Counted from the first letter of the stretch, positions 8,734 through 18,380 are shown. The stretch: 60,356 nucleotides of DNA from Candidatus Mediterraneibacter pullicola (GCA_019117065.1 DXAK01000003.1:1-60356); one strand, 5' to 3'. The notes: a model not told the origin generated them from the letters alone. Numbers and translations: made by a program.

Positions 8734-9819
8734 TTATTTTTTTGCGATATAACCCTTCGCCGTTAACGCCTCCGCACACAGAACCGCCCCGCCTGCTGCT
8801 CCTCTGACCGTATTGTGTGACAGGCCGATGAATTTGAAGTCATACATGCTGTCCTCCCGTAAACGTCCGATGGACACACCCATCCCCTTCTCATAGTCAA
8901 CATCCAGCGTCACCTGAGGACGGTTGTCCTCCTCCAGATACTGGATGAACTGCTTCGGAGCACTAGGAAGCTCTGCCTCCTGCGGGAATCCTTTGAAGCT
9001 TGTCAGTTTTTCAATCAGTTGCTCTTTCGCCGGTTTTTTCTCAAAATTGATAAACACAGCGGCTGTGTGGCCATTCAGTACAGGCACACGCACGCACTGG
9101 CATGTGATCTTGGGGAGTTCTGCTTTCACAATCTCGCCGTTCTCTATTTTACCAAGAACACGAAGCGGCTCCTGCTCACTCTTTTCTTCCTCCCCGCCGA
9201 TAAACGGAATGATATTCCCTTCCATCTCAGGCCAGTCTTTAAATGTCTTTCCCGCTCCTGAGATTGCCTGATAAGTCGTCACAACCAGCTCCTTTGGCCC
9301 GAACTCTCTCCATGCCGCAAGGCACGGCGCATAGCTCTGGATGGAGCAATTCGGTTTTACAGCGATAAATCCGCGTGTTGTGCCAAGACGTTTTCTCTGA
9401 TCCACGATCACATCAAAGTGATCTGCATTGATCTCCGGCACGACCATAGGAACGTCCGGGGTCCAGCGGTGCGCGCTGTTGTTTGACACAACCGGGGTCT
9501 CGGTCTTTGCATAGGCCTCCTCGATCGCCTTGATCTCTTCTTTGCCCATGTCCACCGCACTGAACACAAAATCAACTGTAGAAGCTACATGCTCTACATC
9601 ATTTACGTTGAGCACAACCAGCTTCTTTACCCCTTCCGGCATCGGAGTGTCCATCTTCCAGCGGCCCCCTACTGCCTCTTCGTATGTTTTTCCTGCGGAA
9701 CGCGGGCTTGCCGCCACAGTCACCACCTCGAACCAAGGATGATTCTCAAGCAGGGCAATAAATCTCTGTCCTACCATTCCTGTCGCTCCTAAGATACCTA
9801 CTCTTAATTTCTGATCCAT
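8734..9819 (-). CDS. asd: Aspartate-semialdehyde dehydrogenase
   Basis: This 361-residue NADPH-dependent enzyme makes aspartate semialdehyde for lysine, methionine and threonine synthesis and for cell-wall diaminopimelate. The N-terminal GATGMVGQRF nucleotide loop, the catalytic Cys in KPNCSIQ (about 155-161) and the GLSHNTVRGAAGG C-terminal stretch are visible. Length and sequence match the archaeal/fungal-like branch more than the E. coli branch. GGAGT lies about 10 nt before the ATG at 9819. It begins 36 bp after argH and is probably cotranscribed with it. Confidence 0.95.
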   Translation of the reverse strand: MDQKLRVGILGATGMVGQRFIALLENHPWFEVVTVAASPRSAGKTYEEAVGGRWKMDTPMPEGVKKLVVLNVNDVEHVASTVDFVFSAVDMGKEEIKAIEEAYAKTETPVVSNNSAHRWTPDVPMVVPEINADHFDVIVDQRKRLGTTRGFIAVKPNCSIQSYAPCLAAWREFGPKELVVTTYQAISGAGKTFKDWPEMEGNIIPFIGGEEEKSEQEPLRVLGKIENGEIVKAELPKITCQCVRVPVLNGHTAAVFINFEKKPAKEQLIEKLTSFKGFPQEAELPSAPKQFIQYLEEDNRPQVTLDVDYEKGMGVSIGRLREDSMYDFKFIGLSHNTVRGAAGGAVLCAEALTAKGYIAKK

Positions 9820-9855
9820 TTTCTTCTAAACTCCTTCCATATTATCTAGTACTTT

Positions 9856-11235
9856 TCACTCAGCGGCCAGATATGCTTCCTCCGCCGCAATAACATCTTC
9901 CATCGCTGCCCGTCCCGGGGCTCCGATTGTATTTCTCATCTCCACGCATGTCCGCATGCTGATCGCCTCATAAATGTCTTCTTCAAATACTGGCGAAATT
10001 GCCTTAAATTCCTCCAAAGACATATCATCTAGTGCAATCTTCTTCTCAAGACAATACAGGACAAGACGGCCTACGATACCATGAGCATCCCGGAAGGGAA
10101 CCCCGTGATTCACAAGATAGTCCGCCGCATCCGTGGCATTGGTGAATCCATTCTTCGCACTCTCTTCCATCCGGCTCTTATTAAACTTTATAGTTTTTAG
10201 CATCCCTGTAAATAATGCCAAACAGCCCTTCGTCGTGTCAACGGCATCAAATACCAGTTCCTTATCCTCCTGCATATCCTTATTGTATGCAAGGGGGATT
10301 CCTTTCATCGTAGTGAGAAGCGACATCAGCGCGCCGTATACTCTTCCCGCTTTTCCGCGCACCAGCTCGGCAATATCTGGGTTCTTCTTCTGCGGCATGA
10401 TGCTGCTGCCCGTACTGTATGCGTCATCGATCTCCACAAAGTTATATTCGTTCGAGTTCCAGATAATCACTTCCTCGGAAAATCTGCTCAGGTGCATCAT
10501 TACCGTAGACATCGCGGATAAAAGTTCAATCAGATAATCTCTGTCAGAAACCGAATCCATACTGTTGAGCGTCGGCCCATCGAATCCTAGAAGCTCTGCC
10601 GTGTACTCCCTGTCCAGAGGGTATGTAGTTCCCGCCAAGGCTCCTGAGCCCAGCGGGCAAAGATTCATCCTTCTATAAATATCTTTCATCCTCTGACGGT
10701 CTCTCTTAAACATCTCAAAATATGCACCCATATGATGTGCCAGCGTGATCGGCTGCGCCTTCTGCAGATGAGTAAAGCCCGGCATATAAGTCTCCATATG
10801 CTTTTTCATAAGTGTTAAAAGCGTTTCCAGCAACTCTTTTAACAATCTATCCAGCGCAGTGACCTCATCTCTGGTATAAAGCTTCATGTCCAGAGCCACC
10901 TGATCGTTTCGGCTCCGGCCAGTGTGCAGCTTCTTGCCCGCGTCTCCGATCCGGTCGATCAGGTTCGCCTCAACAAAGCTGTGAATATCTTCATATTCGT
11001 CCGTGATCGTCAAGGTGCCATTGTCCACGTCTCTGCGGATGCTTTCAAGCCCTTCTATAATCTCCTCCTTCTCCTTCTCCGTAAGGATCCCCTGCTTCGC
11101 AAGCATCGTTACATGAGCGATGCTCCCACGGATATCCTGCTCATAAAAGCACTTGTCAAAGGAGATAGATGCGTTAAAATTGTAAACTAACTTGTCCGTC
11201 TCTTTTGTGAAACGGCCACCCCATAACTGTGCCAT
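9856..11235 (-). CDS. argH: Argininosuccinate lyase
   Basis: This 459-residue fumarase-superfamily enzyme splits argininosuccinate to arginine and fumarate. The superfamily signature [12 protein letters not shown] is present (about residues 278-289), as is [10 protein letters not shown] in the N-terminal part. No argG lies nearby. An AGGATGGGA ribosome binding site precedes the ATG. It leads the argH-asd pair, with a promoter and a perfect palindrome upstream. Confidence 0.96.
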   Translation of the reverse strand: MAQLWGGRFTKETDKLVYNFNASISFDKCFYEQDIRGSIAHVTMLAKQGILTEKEKEEIIEGLESIRRDVDNGTLTITDEYEDIHSFVEANLIDRIGDAGKKLHTGRSRNDQVALDMKLYTRDEVTALDRLLKELLETLLTLMKKHMETYMPGFTHLQKAQPITLAHHMGAYFEMFKRDRQRMKDIYRRMNLCPLGSGALAGTTYPLDREYTAELLGFDGPTLNSMDSVSDRDYLIELLSAMSTVMMHLSRFSEEVIIWNSNEYNFVEIDDAYSTGSSIMPQKKNPDIAELVRGKAGRVYGALMSLLTTMKGIPLAYNKDMQEDKELVFDAVDTTKGCLALFTGMLKTIKFNKSRMEESAKNGFTNATDAADYLVNHGVPFRDAHGIVGRLVLYCLEKKIALDDMSLEEFKAISPVFEEDIYEAISMRTCVEMRNTIGAPGRAAMEDVIAAEEAYLAAE

Positions 11236-11306
11236 TTCCCATCCTCTTTTCTATCCTGCTTCTTGAAATACTGAGAAAATTTCTTTTTCCTCAGCATTTT
11301 CCACTT

Positions 11307-11336
11307 AGTTTATCACACTAAAGTGTGTAATGTCTA
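11307..11336 (-). promoter_or_regulatory. argH promoter with palindrome in the spacer
   Basis: On the minus strand TAGACA (11331-11336) and TAAACT (11307-11312) lie 18 bp apart. The spacer holds a perfect palindrome CACACTTTAGTGTG (11314-11327), placed where a repressor would block polymerase. I do not recognise it as an ArgR box. Confidence 0.4.
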
Positions 11337-11370
11337 CTATTAAATGTAAAAGAATCTGCATTTCCTATCC

Positions 11371-12042
11371 TCAGCGCTGATCACCGGCGCTCTTCCTACC
11401 GCCCGCCCGGTCTAATCTTTCTTCCCTCTCCCTCATGGAAAATTCACATCCACAGTAGTCCTGCCGATACAGTCCGTACTCTTTTGAGAGTTCGATGGAC
11501 CGTTTATATCCGTTTTTCTTTTTGAAATCCGACACCAGATATTCTACGCCGTACTCTTGCCCCACACGCACTCCAATCTCGTTGAGCTTCCGGGCATTCT
11601 TCATAGGGCTGATACTCAGAGTAGTAGTAAAATAATCAAAGCCGCCTGCCGCCGCTTGTCTCGCCGCCTCTGTGAGGCGCAGTTCGTAACATTTCACACA
11701 CCTTGCGCCGCCTTCTTTTAAATGTTCCATACCCTCTGCCACGGCATAGAATTTCTCTTTCTCATATTTCCCCGCCAGAAAGGAAACAGAATACTTAAGA
11801 TTCATATCATGTATCAGCTTCTGCTGTTCCAAAATCCGCTTTGTGTATTCACTTTCTGGATAGATATTCGGATTATAATAAAAAACTGTAATCTTAAAAT
11901 ACTGCGACAGATACTCTAGCGCATAACTGCTGCACGGCGCGCAGCAGCTATGGATTAGAAGCGTCGGAACCCTCTGCTCCCTCTCCAGATTTTTTAATAG
12001 TTTTTCAAGTTCTTTCTGATAATTTACTTTCTGTACATTCAT
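11371..12042 (-). CDS. queH: Epoxyqueuosine reductase QueH
   Basis: This 223-residue protein (former DUF208) catalyses the last step of queuosine tRNA modification. Metal-ligand cysteines are visible: HSCCAPCSS (C33, C34, C37), ARCVKC (C115, C118) and YCGC (C197, C199). These are the expected cluster- and metal-binding sets. The C-terminal 20 residues are charged and look disordered. It stands alone, without other que genes in view. It precedes argH with a 135-bp gap. Confidence 0.9.
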   Translation of the reverse strand: MNVQKVNYQKELEKLLKNLEREQRVPTLLIHSCCAPCSSYALEYLSQYFKITVFYYNPNIYPESEYTKRILEQQKLIHDMNLKYSVSFLAGKYEKEKFYAVAEGMEHLKEGGARCVKCYELRLTEAARQAAAGGFDYFTTTLSISPMKNARKLNEIGVRVGQEYGVEYLVSDFKKKNGYKRSIELSKEYGLYRQDYCGCEFSMREREERLDRAGGRKSAGDQR

Positions 12043-12259
12043 CGCCTATACCTTCTTCTGAAACTGACGCGCGCAGGGAAAACTCTGCTTCCTCACATCC
12101 TGCCCGATTATTGTACCACATTTCTCCGATATACTACAACTAGTCTGCTCTGAGTACATGTGCCAATATAACACTGCCATATATATGGAAAACAACATGA
12201 ACAGTAACGAGGATATTTCATACATTAAATATATATACAACACGGATGGATGTGAGATC
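12043..12259. other. Divergent intergenic region, no gene recognised
   Basis: This 217-bp AT-rich stretch separates queH (minus) from the ABC transporter genes (plus). Open frames cross it on both strands but none has a convincing start or homology. No clear promoter pair stood out. Confidence 0.5.
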
Positions 12260-13027
12260 ATGAACCCGATCCTCGAACTGGATCATATCAATTACTCTTA
12301 TCATACACTGGGCGGGGAAACAAAAGCCCTGTCTAATATTTCGTTTTCCCTTGACCCCGGAGAGTTCGCCGCAGTGGTCGGCCCCTCCGGATGCGGAAAA
12401 TCCACCCTGCTCTCCCTGATCGCTGGACTTATGCAGCCGGAGAGTGGGCATATGTCCTTAAACGGGAAACCCCTGACAGAAAACTCATCAAAAATAGGCT
12501 ACATGCTCCAGCATGACCATCTCTTCGAATGGAGGACCGTACGGCGTAATGTCCTTCTAGGCGCAGAGATCAACCGCTCCCCCACCCCTGATATCAAAAA
12601 GCGCGCCGATGATCTTCTAGAACAATATGGCTTACAGCGTTTTTCCAGTTCGAGACCTTCGCAGTTATCTGGAGGCATGAGGCAGAGGGCAGCGCTCATA
12701 CGGACGCTTTTGTTGGAACCAGAGCTCCTGCTTCTTGACGAACCGTTCTCCGCGCTAGATTACCAGACCCGGCTGACTGTGAGTGATGATATCGGGCAGA
12801 TCATCCGCCATTCGGGCAAGACCGCTCTTCTTGTGACGCACGACTTGTCCGAAGCGGTCAGCCTCTCCGACCGGGTCATCGTCCTAAGTAAACGTCCGGC
12901 GCGTATCTTCCGCATCATCCCTATTACATTTTCCCTTGAAAATGACACCCCTCTGAACCGCAGAAACGCGCCGGAATTCAAAAATTATTTCAACGAGATA
13001 TGGAAGGAGTTAAACCGCGATGAATAA
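12260..13027 (+). CDS. ABC transporter ATP-binding protein, NitT/TauT type
   Basis: This 255-residue nucleotide-binding subunit has Walker A GPSGCGKST (about 43-51), signature LSGGMRQR (about 136-143), Walker B LLLLDEPF and the H-loop VTHDLSEA. It resembles SsuB/TauB/ThiZ subunits of importers for sulfonates, nitrate or thiamine precursors. The ATG at 12260 was chosen because homology begins at once; the frame extends 34 codons upstream without a better ribosome binding site. It overlaps the permease gene by 8 bp. No substrate-binding protein gene lies next to it. Confidence 0.88.
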   Translation: MNPILELDHINYSYHTLGGETKALSNISFSLDPGEFAAVVGPSGCGKSTLLSLIAGLMQPESGHMSLNGKPLTENSSKIGYMLQHDHLFEWRTVRRNVLLGAEINRSPTPDIKKRADDLLEQYGLQRFSSSRPSQLSGGMRQRAALIRTLLLEPELLLLDEPFSALDYQTRLTVSDDIGQIIRHSGKTALLVTHDLSEAVSLSDRVIVLSKRPARIFRIIPITFSLENDTPLNRRNAPEFKNYFNEIWKELNRDE

Positions 13028-13817
13028 AATCTCACACGGACAGAAATTATTTCTCTCCAAGGTCAAACGCCACCGCATGATCGTTCTTTTCGCGCGCCTA
13101 TTGATCCTTATTCTCTTTCTCGCAATATGGGAAGTCTGCGCCAACACGGGCATCATCGACTCTTTTATTTTCAGCAGTCCTTACCGGATCGCACTGTGCT
13201 TCTGGGAAATGGTTGAGGACGGCTCCATCTTTCTTCATACTGGCATCACACTCTACGAAACGATCGTAAGCTTTCTGCTAGTCACGGTGCTCAGTATCTT
13301 CGCAGCCGTTCTGCTCTGGTGCAGCCGCAAGCTCTCCGAGATACTTGAGCCATATCTGGTGGTCCTAAACAGCCTGCCAAAATCCGCCCTTGCCCCTCTT
13401 CTTATCGTCTGGCTGGGCGCCACGCCCACAACAATCATTGTGGCCGGAATGTCGGTGGCTATTTTCGGCAGCATTATGAATCTTTACACTAGTTTCATTA
13501 CTGTGGACCCGGAAAAGATCAAGCTCATCTATACACTCCACGGTACGCGGAGACACGCCCTGACGAAAGTGGTGCTTCCAAGCTCCATACCCGCGGTCAT
13601 CAGCAATATGAAAGTCAATATCGGACTGTGTCTGGTCGGGGTCGTGATCGGAGAATTTCTAGCGGCAAGAAATGGGTTGGGATATCTGATCATTTATTCC
13701 AGTCAGGTGTTCAAGATGAACTGGCTGCTCATGTCCATCATTCTACTGTGCATCATGGCGATGGTGTTGTATACAGTAATCGGAGCAATCGAGAAATTCT
13801 ACGTCAAAAAACTATAA
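13020..13817 (+). CDS. ABC transporter permease, NitT/TauT type
   Basis: This 265-residue inner-membrane subunit has six apparent transmembrane segments and the EAA-like loop (roughly residues 160-190, LHGTRRHALTKVVLPSSIP) that docks on the ATPase. It pairs with the preceding ATPase through an 8-bp gene overlap. The expected periplasmic-type binding protein is absent, so the substrate is unknown and the partner may be encoded elsewhere. A strong terminator follows within 10 bp. Confidence 0.88.
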   Translation: MNKISHGQKLFLSKVKRHRMIVLFARLLILILFLAIWEVCANTGIIDSFIFSSPYRIALCFWEMVEDGSIFLHTGITLYETIVSFLLVTVLSIFAAVLLWCSRKLSEILEPYLVVLNSLPKSALAPLLIVWLGATPTTIIVAGMSVAIFGSIMNLYTSFITVDPEKIKLIYTLHGTRRHALTKVVLPSSIPAVISNMKVNIGLCLVGVVIGEFLAARNGLGYLIIYSSQVFKMNWLLMSIILLCIMAMVLYTVIGAIEKFYVKKL

Positions 13818-13821
13818 TTTA

Positions 13822-13866
13822 ACACCTTGCTTTGACACCAGTGCGAACAGAGCAAGGTGTTTTTTA
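13822..13866 (+). terminator. Terminator of the ABC transporter operon
   Basis: ACACCTTGCT (13822-13831) pairs with AGCAAGGTGT (13851-13860) and is followed by T6. Confidence 0.9.
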
Positions 13867-13976
13867 GCAATGTTTATCCGAATTTAGAATTTTATTTGTA
13901 ACGTATCTCGGAATTTTAATTACCTTGCAGCTCGTTTCCAGTTGGCTTCATCTCACTCACGGGCTGCACCCTATGT

Positions 13977-14029
13977 ATAAATAAGAGGGAGTTCACCCGT
14001 GCGAGCACGGTGAACTCCCTCTTATTTAT
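13977..14029. terminator. Long palindromic terminator after the NSS transporter gene
   Basis: A perfect 21-bp stem (13977-13997 with 14009-14029) encloses a loop that itself contains GTGC/GCAC. It lies 20 bp after the minus-strand symporter stop. A/T-rich ends on both sides make it usable in both directions. Confidence 0.85.
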
Positions 14030-14048
14030 TCATACGCAAGGCTTGAGC

Positions 14049-15419
14049 CTAGCCTGCAAATTTGCTCCAGTAGCCTTGGATGAAGATGAAGAGTACAATC
14101 AGGGGGAGGATGTATGATACGTAGATCCTTGTCCATTTCGGGAATTTGATCCCTTCCCCCGCATTGGCTTCTGCCCGGAAGTTTTTCCATCCCCAGCCGT
14201 ACCGGCAGGTGCAGAATAGAAGATATACAAGGCTTCCCAGAGGAAGCAGGTTGTTGCTGACGATGAAATCTTCCAGATCCAATATTGCCGTTCCTTCTCC
14301 CAGAGGCGCGAATCCGCTGAGTACATTATATCCAAGAACACACGGTATAGACAGCACAATAATTGCAACCAGATTCACAGCCACCGCCTTTTTCCTTGAA
14401 CACCCAGTCAGATCCATAGCAAAGCAGATGATATTTTCAAACACTGCTATGATTGTAGATGCGGATGCAAAAAACATGCACAAGAAGAAAATGCTTCCCC
14501 ATATTCTTCCGCCGCTCATGACGTTAAATATGTTCGGCAGTGTGATAAAGATTAGATTTGGTCCGCTGTCCGGATTCACACCAAATGCAAAGCATGCAGG
14601 GAAAATGATCAGACCAGAGATCAGCGCCACGCAGGTATCCAGCACTGTCACGCAGATGGCCTCCCCTGTCAGGCTACGCTTTTTGTCAATGTAGCTTCCA
14701 AATATTGCCATTGCCCCGATGCCAAGACTCAGTGTGAAGAAAGACTGTCCCATAGCGGCAAACACCACTTCCATCAGTCCCGCATCTTTTACCTTGCCAA
14801 AATCCGGCAGGAGATAGAACGACAGCCCCGCTCCCGCTCCCGGCAGGGTCACAGAGCGAACGGCAAGAATGATCATCAGCGCCAGCAGAAGCACCATCAT
14901 CACCTTCGTGATCTTTTCCACTCCCTTTTGAAATCCCATACAGCAGATTCCGAAGCAAAGCGCCACAACAATGATCATAAACACAGTCATGATCACAGGC
15001 TGCCCCATCAGTTTCCCGAACTCATCCGAGATCGCCACCGAATCCATCCCTTCGAATGTTCCCGCAGCCATCTTCACAAGGTATAACAGAAGCCAGCCCC
15101 CAATGGTCGTGTAGAACATCATCAAAAGATAGTTTCCCGCCATACCAAACCATTTGTACCAGTGCCATTTCGTTCCCAGCGGCTCCAACCTGTCAAAGGA
15201 CAGGGCCACACTGCTCTGGGACGCGCGCCCAACGGAGAACTCCATTACCATGATCGGCAGTCCGAGTATCAGTAAAAACACAAGATAAATCAGGACAAAC
15301 GCCGCCCCTCCATACTGTCCTGTGATATAAGGGAAGCGCCACACATTTCCCAGTCCGATGGCACATCCCGCTGAGATCAGGATGAATCCCAGCCGAGAGC
15401 CGAATTTTTCTCTTTGCAT
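14049..15419 (-). CDS. Sodium:neurotransmitter symporter (NSS) family transporter
   Basis: This 456-residue membrane protein has about 11-12 transmembrane helices. The N-terminal GCAIGLGNVWRFPY motif forms the sodium and substrate site of LeuT-like carriers. These take up amino acids such as tryptophan, tyrosine or leucine with Na+; the exact substrate cannot be read here. ATG 15419 follows GAGAGG at 9 nt. It is separated by 85 bp from the DUF362 gene upstream. Confidence 0.92.
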   Translation of the reverse strand: MQREKFGSRLGFILISAGCAIGLGNVWRFPYITGQYGGAAFVLIYLVFLLILGLPIMVMEFSVGRASQSSVALSFDRLEPLGTKWHWYKWFGMAGNYLLMMFYTTIGGWLLLYLVKMAAGTFEGMDSVAISDEFGKLMGQPVIMTVFMIIVVALCFGICCMGFQKGVEKITKVMMVLLLALMIILAVRSVTLPGAGAGLSFYLLPDFGKVKDAGLMEVVFAAMGQSFFTLSLGIGAMAIFGSYIDKKRSLTGEAICVTVLDTCVALISGLIIFPACFAFGVNPDSGPNLIFITLPNIFNVMSGGRIWGSIFFLCMFFASASTIIAVFENIICFAMDLTGCSRKKAVAVNLVAIIVLSIPCVLGYNVLSGFAPLGEGTAILDLEDFIVSNNLLPLGSLVYLLFCTCRYGWGWKNFRAEANAGEGIKFPKWTRIYVSYILPLIVLFIFIQGYWSKFAG

Positions 15420-15504
15420 CTTCTTTTTCCTCTCTTCCTCTTTTCCTCTTTTCCCATTCCTCCGCATCGGTGCGCAGGACTAAAAAATTATGATCAGTTC
15501 TTCT

Positions 15505-16629
15505 TTACTTTACCTCGATCAGTTCGTATTCCCTGCTCCCGAGTCCGATCTTCTCCGCGTGCTCGAGACATGTCTCCCACTCGCTCTCTGGAGTTGTGTT
15601 CACAAAATGATCGTGATGGTCGCAGAATCCTTCTTCATGCACATGTTCATACAGCAGGCTTCCCGGCATAGGCTCCCGCGCATTACACGCGTCCGCGCAC
15701 GCCTGATCCAAAGCCACCGGATCAAAACTTGCAAACATTCCCACATCCGGAAGGATAGGCGTATCGTTTTCCGAATGACAGTCGCAATAAGGCGATACAT
15801 CAATGACAAGATTGATGTGAAACGCCGGACGGCCGTCCACAACCGCTTTGGTATACTCCGACATTTTCATATTCAGCTCCTTCACCGCTGATGAATTCTC
15901 ATTATAAATGGCGTCAAAATTGCATGAGCCAAGACAGCGCCCGCAGCCCACACATTTATCATGATTGATCACCGCCTTCTTCTCCGGGAATGTGATCGCT
16001 CCGTGAGCACAGTTCTTGGAACAGGCACGGCATCCCACGCAGAAGGATTGATCTACCGTTGGTTTCCCGCTGTTATGCTGCTCCATCTTTCCGGCACGGC
16101 TTCCGCAGCCCATGCCGACATTCTTAATACATCCGCCAAAGCCCGCCATCTCATGCCCTTTAAAATGACTCAGGCTGATAAACACATCCGCGTCCATGAC
16201 AGCGCGGCCGATCTTTGCCTCTTTCACCATCTCGCCGCCCTCAACCGGCACAGCCACATCATCTGTTCCTTTTAAACCGTCTCCGATAATGATATGGCAT
16301 CCTGTGGAGAGGATGTTAAAACCGTTTTCATAAGCGGCGCTGATATGCTCTAAAGCGTCCTTCCTCCTGCCCACATACAGTGTGTTACAGTCTGTCAGGA
16401 AGGGGCGCCCTCCCAGTTCCTTTACTACATCCGCCACCGCTTTCGCATAGTTCGGGCGTAGGAAGGATAAATTACCTGGCTCGCCGAAATGGATCTTGAT
16501 GGCTGTCATCTTCTTCTCAAAGTCGATATCACCAATCCCTGCTTTTTTGATCAGTTTTTTGAGCTTGTCCGGCAGGCTTGTGCCCGGAAGAGCTCTCATG
16601 TCCGTAAAAAACACCTTCGATTTTTCCAT
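15505..16629 (-). CDS. DUF362 domain protein with two 4Fe-4S motifs
   Basis: This 374-residue protein begins with a DUF362 domain (about residues 1-185, containing SLSHFKGHEMAGFGG and NVGMGCG). A bacterial ferredoxin module follows with CxxCxxCxxxC sets at CVGCRACSKNC and CVGCGRCLGSC (about 195-240). A Cys/His-rich tail follows (CDCH, CDHHDH). It probably passes electrons or binds metal in the cytoplasm. No established reaction is known to me. It is a stand-alone gene in the same direction as the thioesterase upstream. Confidence 0.85.
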   Translation of the reverse strand: MEKSKVFFTDMRALPGTSLPDKLKKLIKKAGIGDIDFEKKMTAIKIHFGEPGNLSFLRPNYAKAVADVVKELGGRPFLTDCNTLYVGRRKDALEHISAAYENGFNILSTGCHIIIGDGLKGTDDVAVPVEGGEMVKEAKIGRAVMDADVFISLSHFKGHEMAGFGGCIKNVGMGCGSRAGKMEQHNSGKPTVDQSFCVGCRACSKNCAHGAITFPEKKAVINHDKCVGCGRCLGSCNFDAIYNENSSAVKELNMKMSEYTKAVVDGRPAFHINLVIDVSPYCDCHSENDTPILPDVGMFASFDPVALDQACADACNAREPMPGSLLYEHVHEEGFCDHHDHFVNTTPESEWETCLEHAEKIGLGSREYELIEVK

Positions 16630-16661
16630 ATTTCATCTATTCCTTTTCTATTTTTCTATCT

Positions 16662-17138
16662 TTATACATTCCCGTCTGCGCATTTTCCTGTCCTTGCTGT
16701 CTCCATGCGTTCTGTCTTCCCGACATCTGATGTGCCTGTAGTCCCTTTCGCCACGCAGAATGTAGTCGCCGTTACCGCTGCGGCAAGGTTTCCGAGATCA
16801 TCTTTCACATCAATCCTGTAGTAACTTGTAGTTCGGCCTGCCTTTACACAGACAGCCTCCGCAATCAATCGCTCCCCCTTTGCAGGAGTAAGGTATGTAA
16901 TCTCAGAATTTAACGAGACATTTCCCATCTCCTGCCAATTGCCCGCCACTGCAAGGGCAAAATCCGCAAGAGTAAAATAAACGCCGCCCATGACCGCGCC
17001 CATGGCATTCCTGTGTCTGTCTTCGATTTTAAGACTGCATTTTGCATAATGGTCCTCCACCTCGTCTATGACCGCGCCGTTCTCCGTAGCGAAACGGTCA
17101 TTCTGAAACAAACGTTTTGTTTCTTCCGATGGTTGCAT
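16662..17138 (-). CDS. PaaI-type acyl-CoA thioesterase (hotdog fold)
   Basis: This 158-residue protein matches the PaaI/hotdog family. The NAMGAVMGGVYFTLADFALAV stretch (about 44-64) contains the HGG-like turn and catalytic acid helix, though Ala-Met replaces the usual His before the Gly pair. The C-terminal 25 residues are polar and look like an extension. It probably hydrolyses acyl- or aryl-CoA. It sits 32 bp upstream of the DUF362 gene. Confidence 0.8.
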   Translation of the reverse strand: MQPSEETKRLFQNDRFATENGAVIDEVEDHYAKCSLKIEDRHRNAMGAVMGGVYFTLADFALAVAGNWQEMGNVSLNSEITYLTPAKGERLIAEAVCVKAGRTTSYYRIDVKDDLGNLAAAVTATTFCVAKGTTGTSDVGKTERMETARTGKCADGNV

Positions 17139-17164
17139 AGCATCCGCCTCCTCTAATTATGATT

Positions 17165-17204
17165 TAAGAAAAGCGCAATCCCTTTAATTCTGGGATTACG
17201 CTTC
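17165..17204 (-). terminator. Terminator after tRNA-Thr
   Basis: AAGCGCAATCCC and GGGATTACGCTT arms (about 17170-17203) with one mismatch are followed on the minus strand by a T-rich run. Confidence 0.75.
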
Positions 17205-17216
17205 TTTCCATTGCAA

Positions 17217-17289
17217 AGCCGGAAATCAGACTTGAACTGACGACCCCTTCATTACGAGTGAAGTGCTCTACCGACTGAGCTATTCCGGC
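17217..17289 (-). tRNA. tRNA-Thr (anticodon CGT)
   Basis: A complete cloverleaf can be drawn. Acceptor arms GCCGGAA/TTCCGGC enclose a D-arm with AGCTCAGTCGGTAGAGC, an anticodon stem CTTCA/TGAAG with loop CTCGTAA, and a T-arm containing GTTCAAGTC. The anticodon CGU reads ACG. No CCA is encoded. It has its own promoter and terminator. Confidence 0.95.
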
Positions 17290-17320
17290 TTATGGCTCCT
17301 CTCACCGAAGAGCCTTGACT

Positions 17321-17349
17321 ATTATATCTCGTTTCACACAAAATTTCAA
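17321..17349 (-). promoter_or_regulatory. tRNA-Thr promoter
   Basis: TTGAAA (17344-17349) and TATAAT (17321-17326) are 17 bp apart on the minus strand. The -35 overlaps the last codons of mscS. Confidence 0.75.
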
Positions 17350-18380
17350 CTATTTTTTTCCTCCATAGTTTGCGTCATGATTTTCGTGTGATTCCCATTA
17401 CAATTTTCGTATTCTTCACAGGCTTTTTTCATGTGCACAGTAAGCTGGTTATATGGAATTTCAATCCCCTCTTTATCAAACACCAGCTTGATATCTTCCA
17501 GAAGCCGCCATCTTGTATTCCAATATTCCTCTGTGCTGACCCATGCGCGAATCCCAATAACCACAGCGCTCTCACCCAGAGAATCAACGAACACCCTTAT
17601 TTCTTCATTCTGTATGACCGACGGATCGTGAAGAAGCATACCTTCCACCAGAGATTTTGCCCTCTTCAGATCTGCGTCATATGAGATACCCACCTTCAGG
17701 TTCAGCTTGCGCTCCGGTCTCGCCGTTACATTGGTTAGGCTGTTGTTTGTCAGAATGCTGTTCGGTACGACCACCGTCTGATTGTCTACAGTGGCAAGCT
17801 TTGTATAAAAGATCTGGATCTCTTTCACCGTGCCTTCAATGTTCTCCTGTGTAACAATTACATAGTCCCCGACTGAAAACGGCTTAAGCAGAAGAATCAG
17901 GATGCCTCCCGCAAAGTTAGAAAGGCTTCCTTGAAGGGCAAGGCCAACCGCCACGCCGGCAGAAGCGATAAGCGCCGCTACGGAGGAAGACTCTACCCCG
18001 AATTTGGTTGCAATGATGAAGATCAATATCGCGTACAGTCCGAACTTCAGCATTGAGTCAATGAATTGGCTGACCCCTGCATCTGTCCCGGTGCGTTCAA
18101 AAGACTTCCTGACAATCTTCCTCAGCCAGTTGATAAGTTTGCTTCCAACAAAGAAAAATATGAGCGCAAAAACTACCTTCAGCCCAAATGCGATAATATC
18201 TGGAATATGATCCTCAAAATAGCGGACAACTTGATTAACTTCCTCTGTCGCTTGTGAAGTCACCTCGCTTACAGATTCCTGAACATCTGTCCCCAGCGAT
18301 TCATCTGTCACATCTGTAATACCTACCGCCATCGCCGGAAATATTTTCCAAACTGCTAAAGAAAAAAAGTTCCCCGTCAT
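17346..18380 (-). CDS. mscS: Small-conductance mechanosensitive channel, MscS family
   Basis: This 344-residue inner-membrane protein opens under membrane tension to release solutes after osmotic downshock. It has an N-terminal hydrophobic segment, then TM helices at about 60-85 and 110-130. The pore helix is rich in Gly/Ala (SAGVAVGLALQGSLSNFAGG, about 140-160). The beta domain then contains PFSVGDYV and PNSILTNN. The C-terminal 25 residues are polar. AAGGGAG precedes the ATG. The last codons carry the tRNA-Thr -35 box. Confidence 0.94.
   Translation of the reverse strand: MTGNFFSLAVWKIFPAMAVGITDVTDESLGTDVQESVSEVTSQATEEVNQVVRYFEDHIPDIIAFGLKVVFALIFFFVGSKLINWLRKIVRKSFERTGTDAGVSQFIDSMLKFGLYAILIFIIATKFGVESSSVAALIASAGVAVGLALQGSLSNFAGGILILLLKPFSVGDYVIVTQENIEGTVKEIQIFYTKLATVDNQTVVVPNSILTNNSLTNVTARPERKLNLKVGISYDADLKRAKSLVEGMLLHDPSVIQNEEIRVFVDSLGESAVVIGIRAWVSTEEYWNTRWRLLEDIKLVFDKEGIEIPYNQLTVHMKKACEEYENCNGNHTKIMTQTMEEKNS

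Noticed and set aside
3966..11360. T-box riboswitches before thrC, leuC, asd or argH
   Set aside because: Gaps are too short or lack the conserved T-box sequence and paired terminator.
12046..12261. Minus-strand 71-codon frame
   Set aside because: Antisense to the ABC gene start region, no ribosome binding site.
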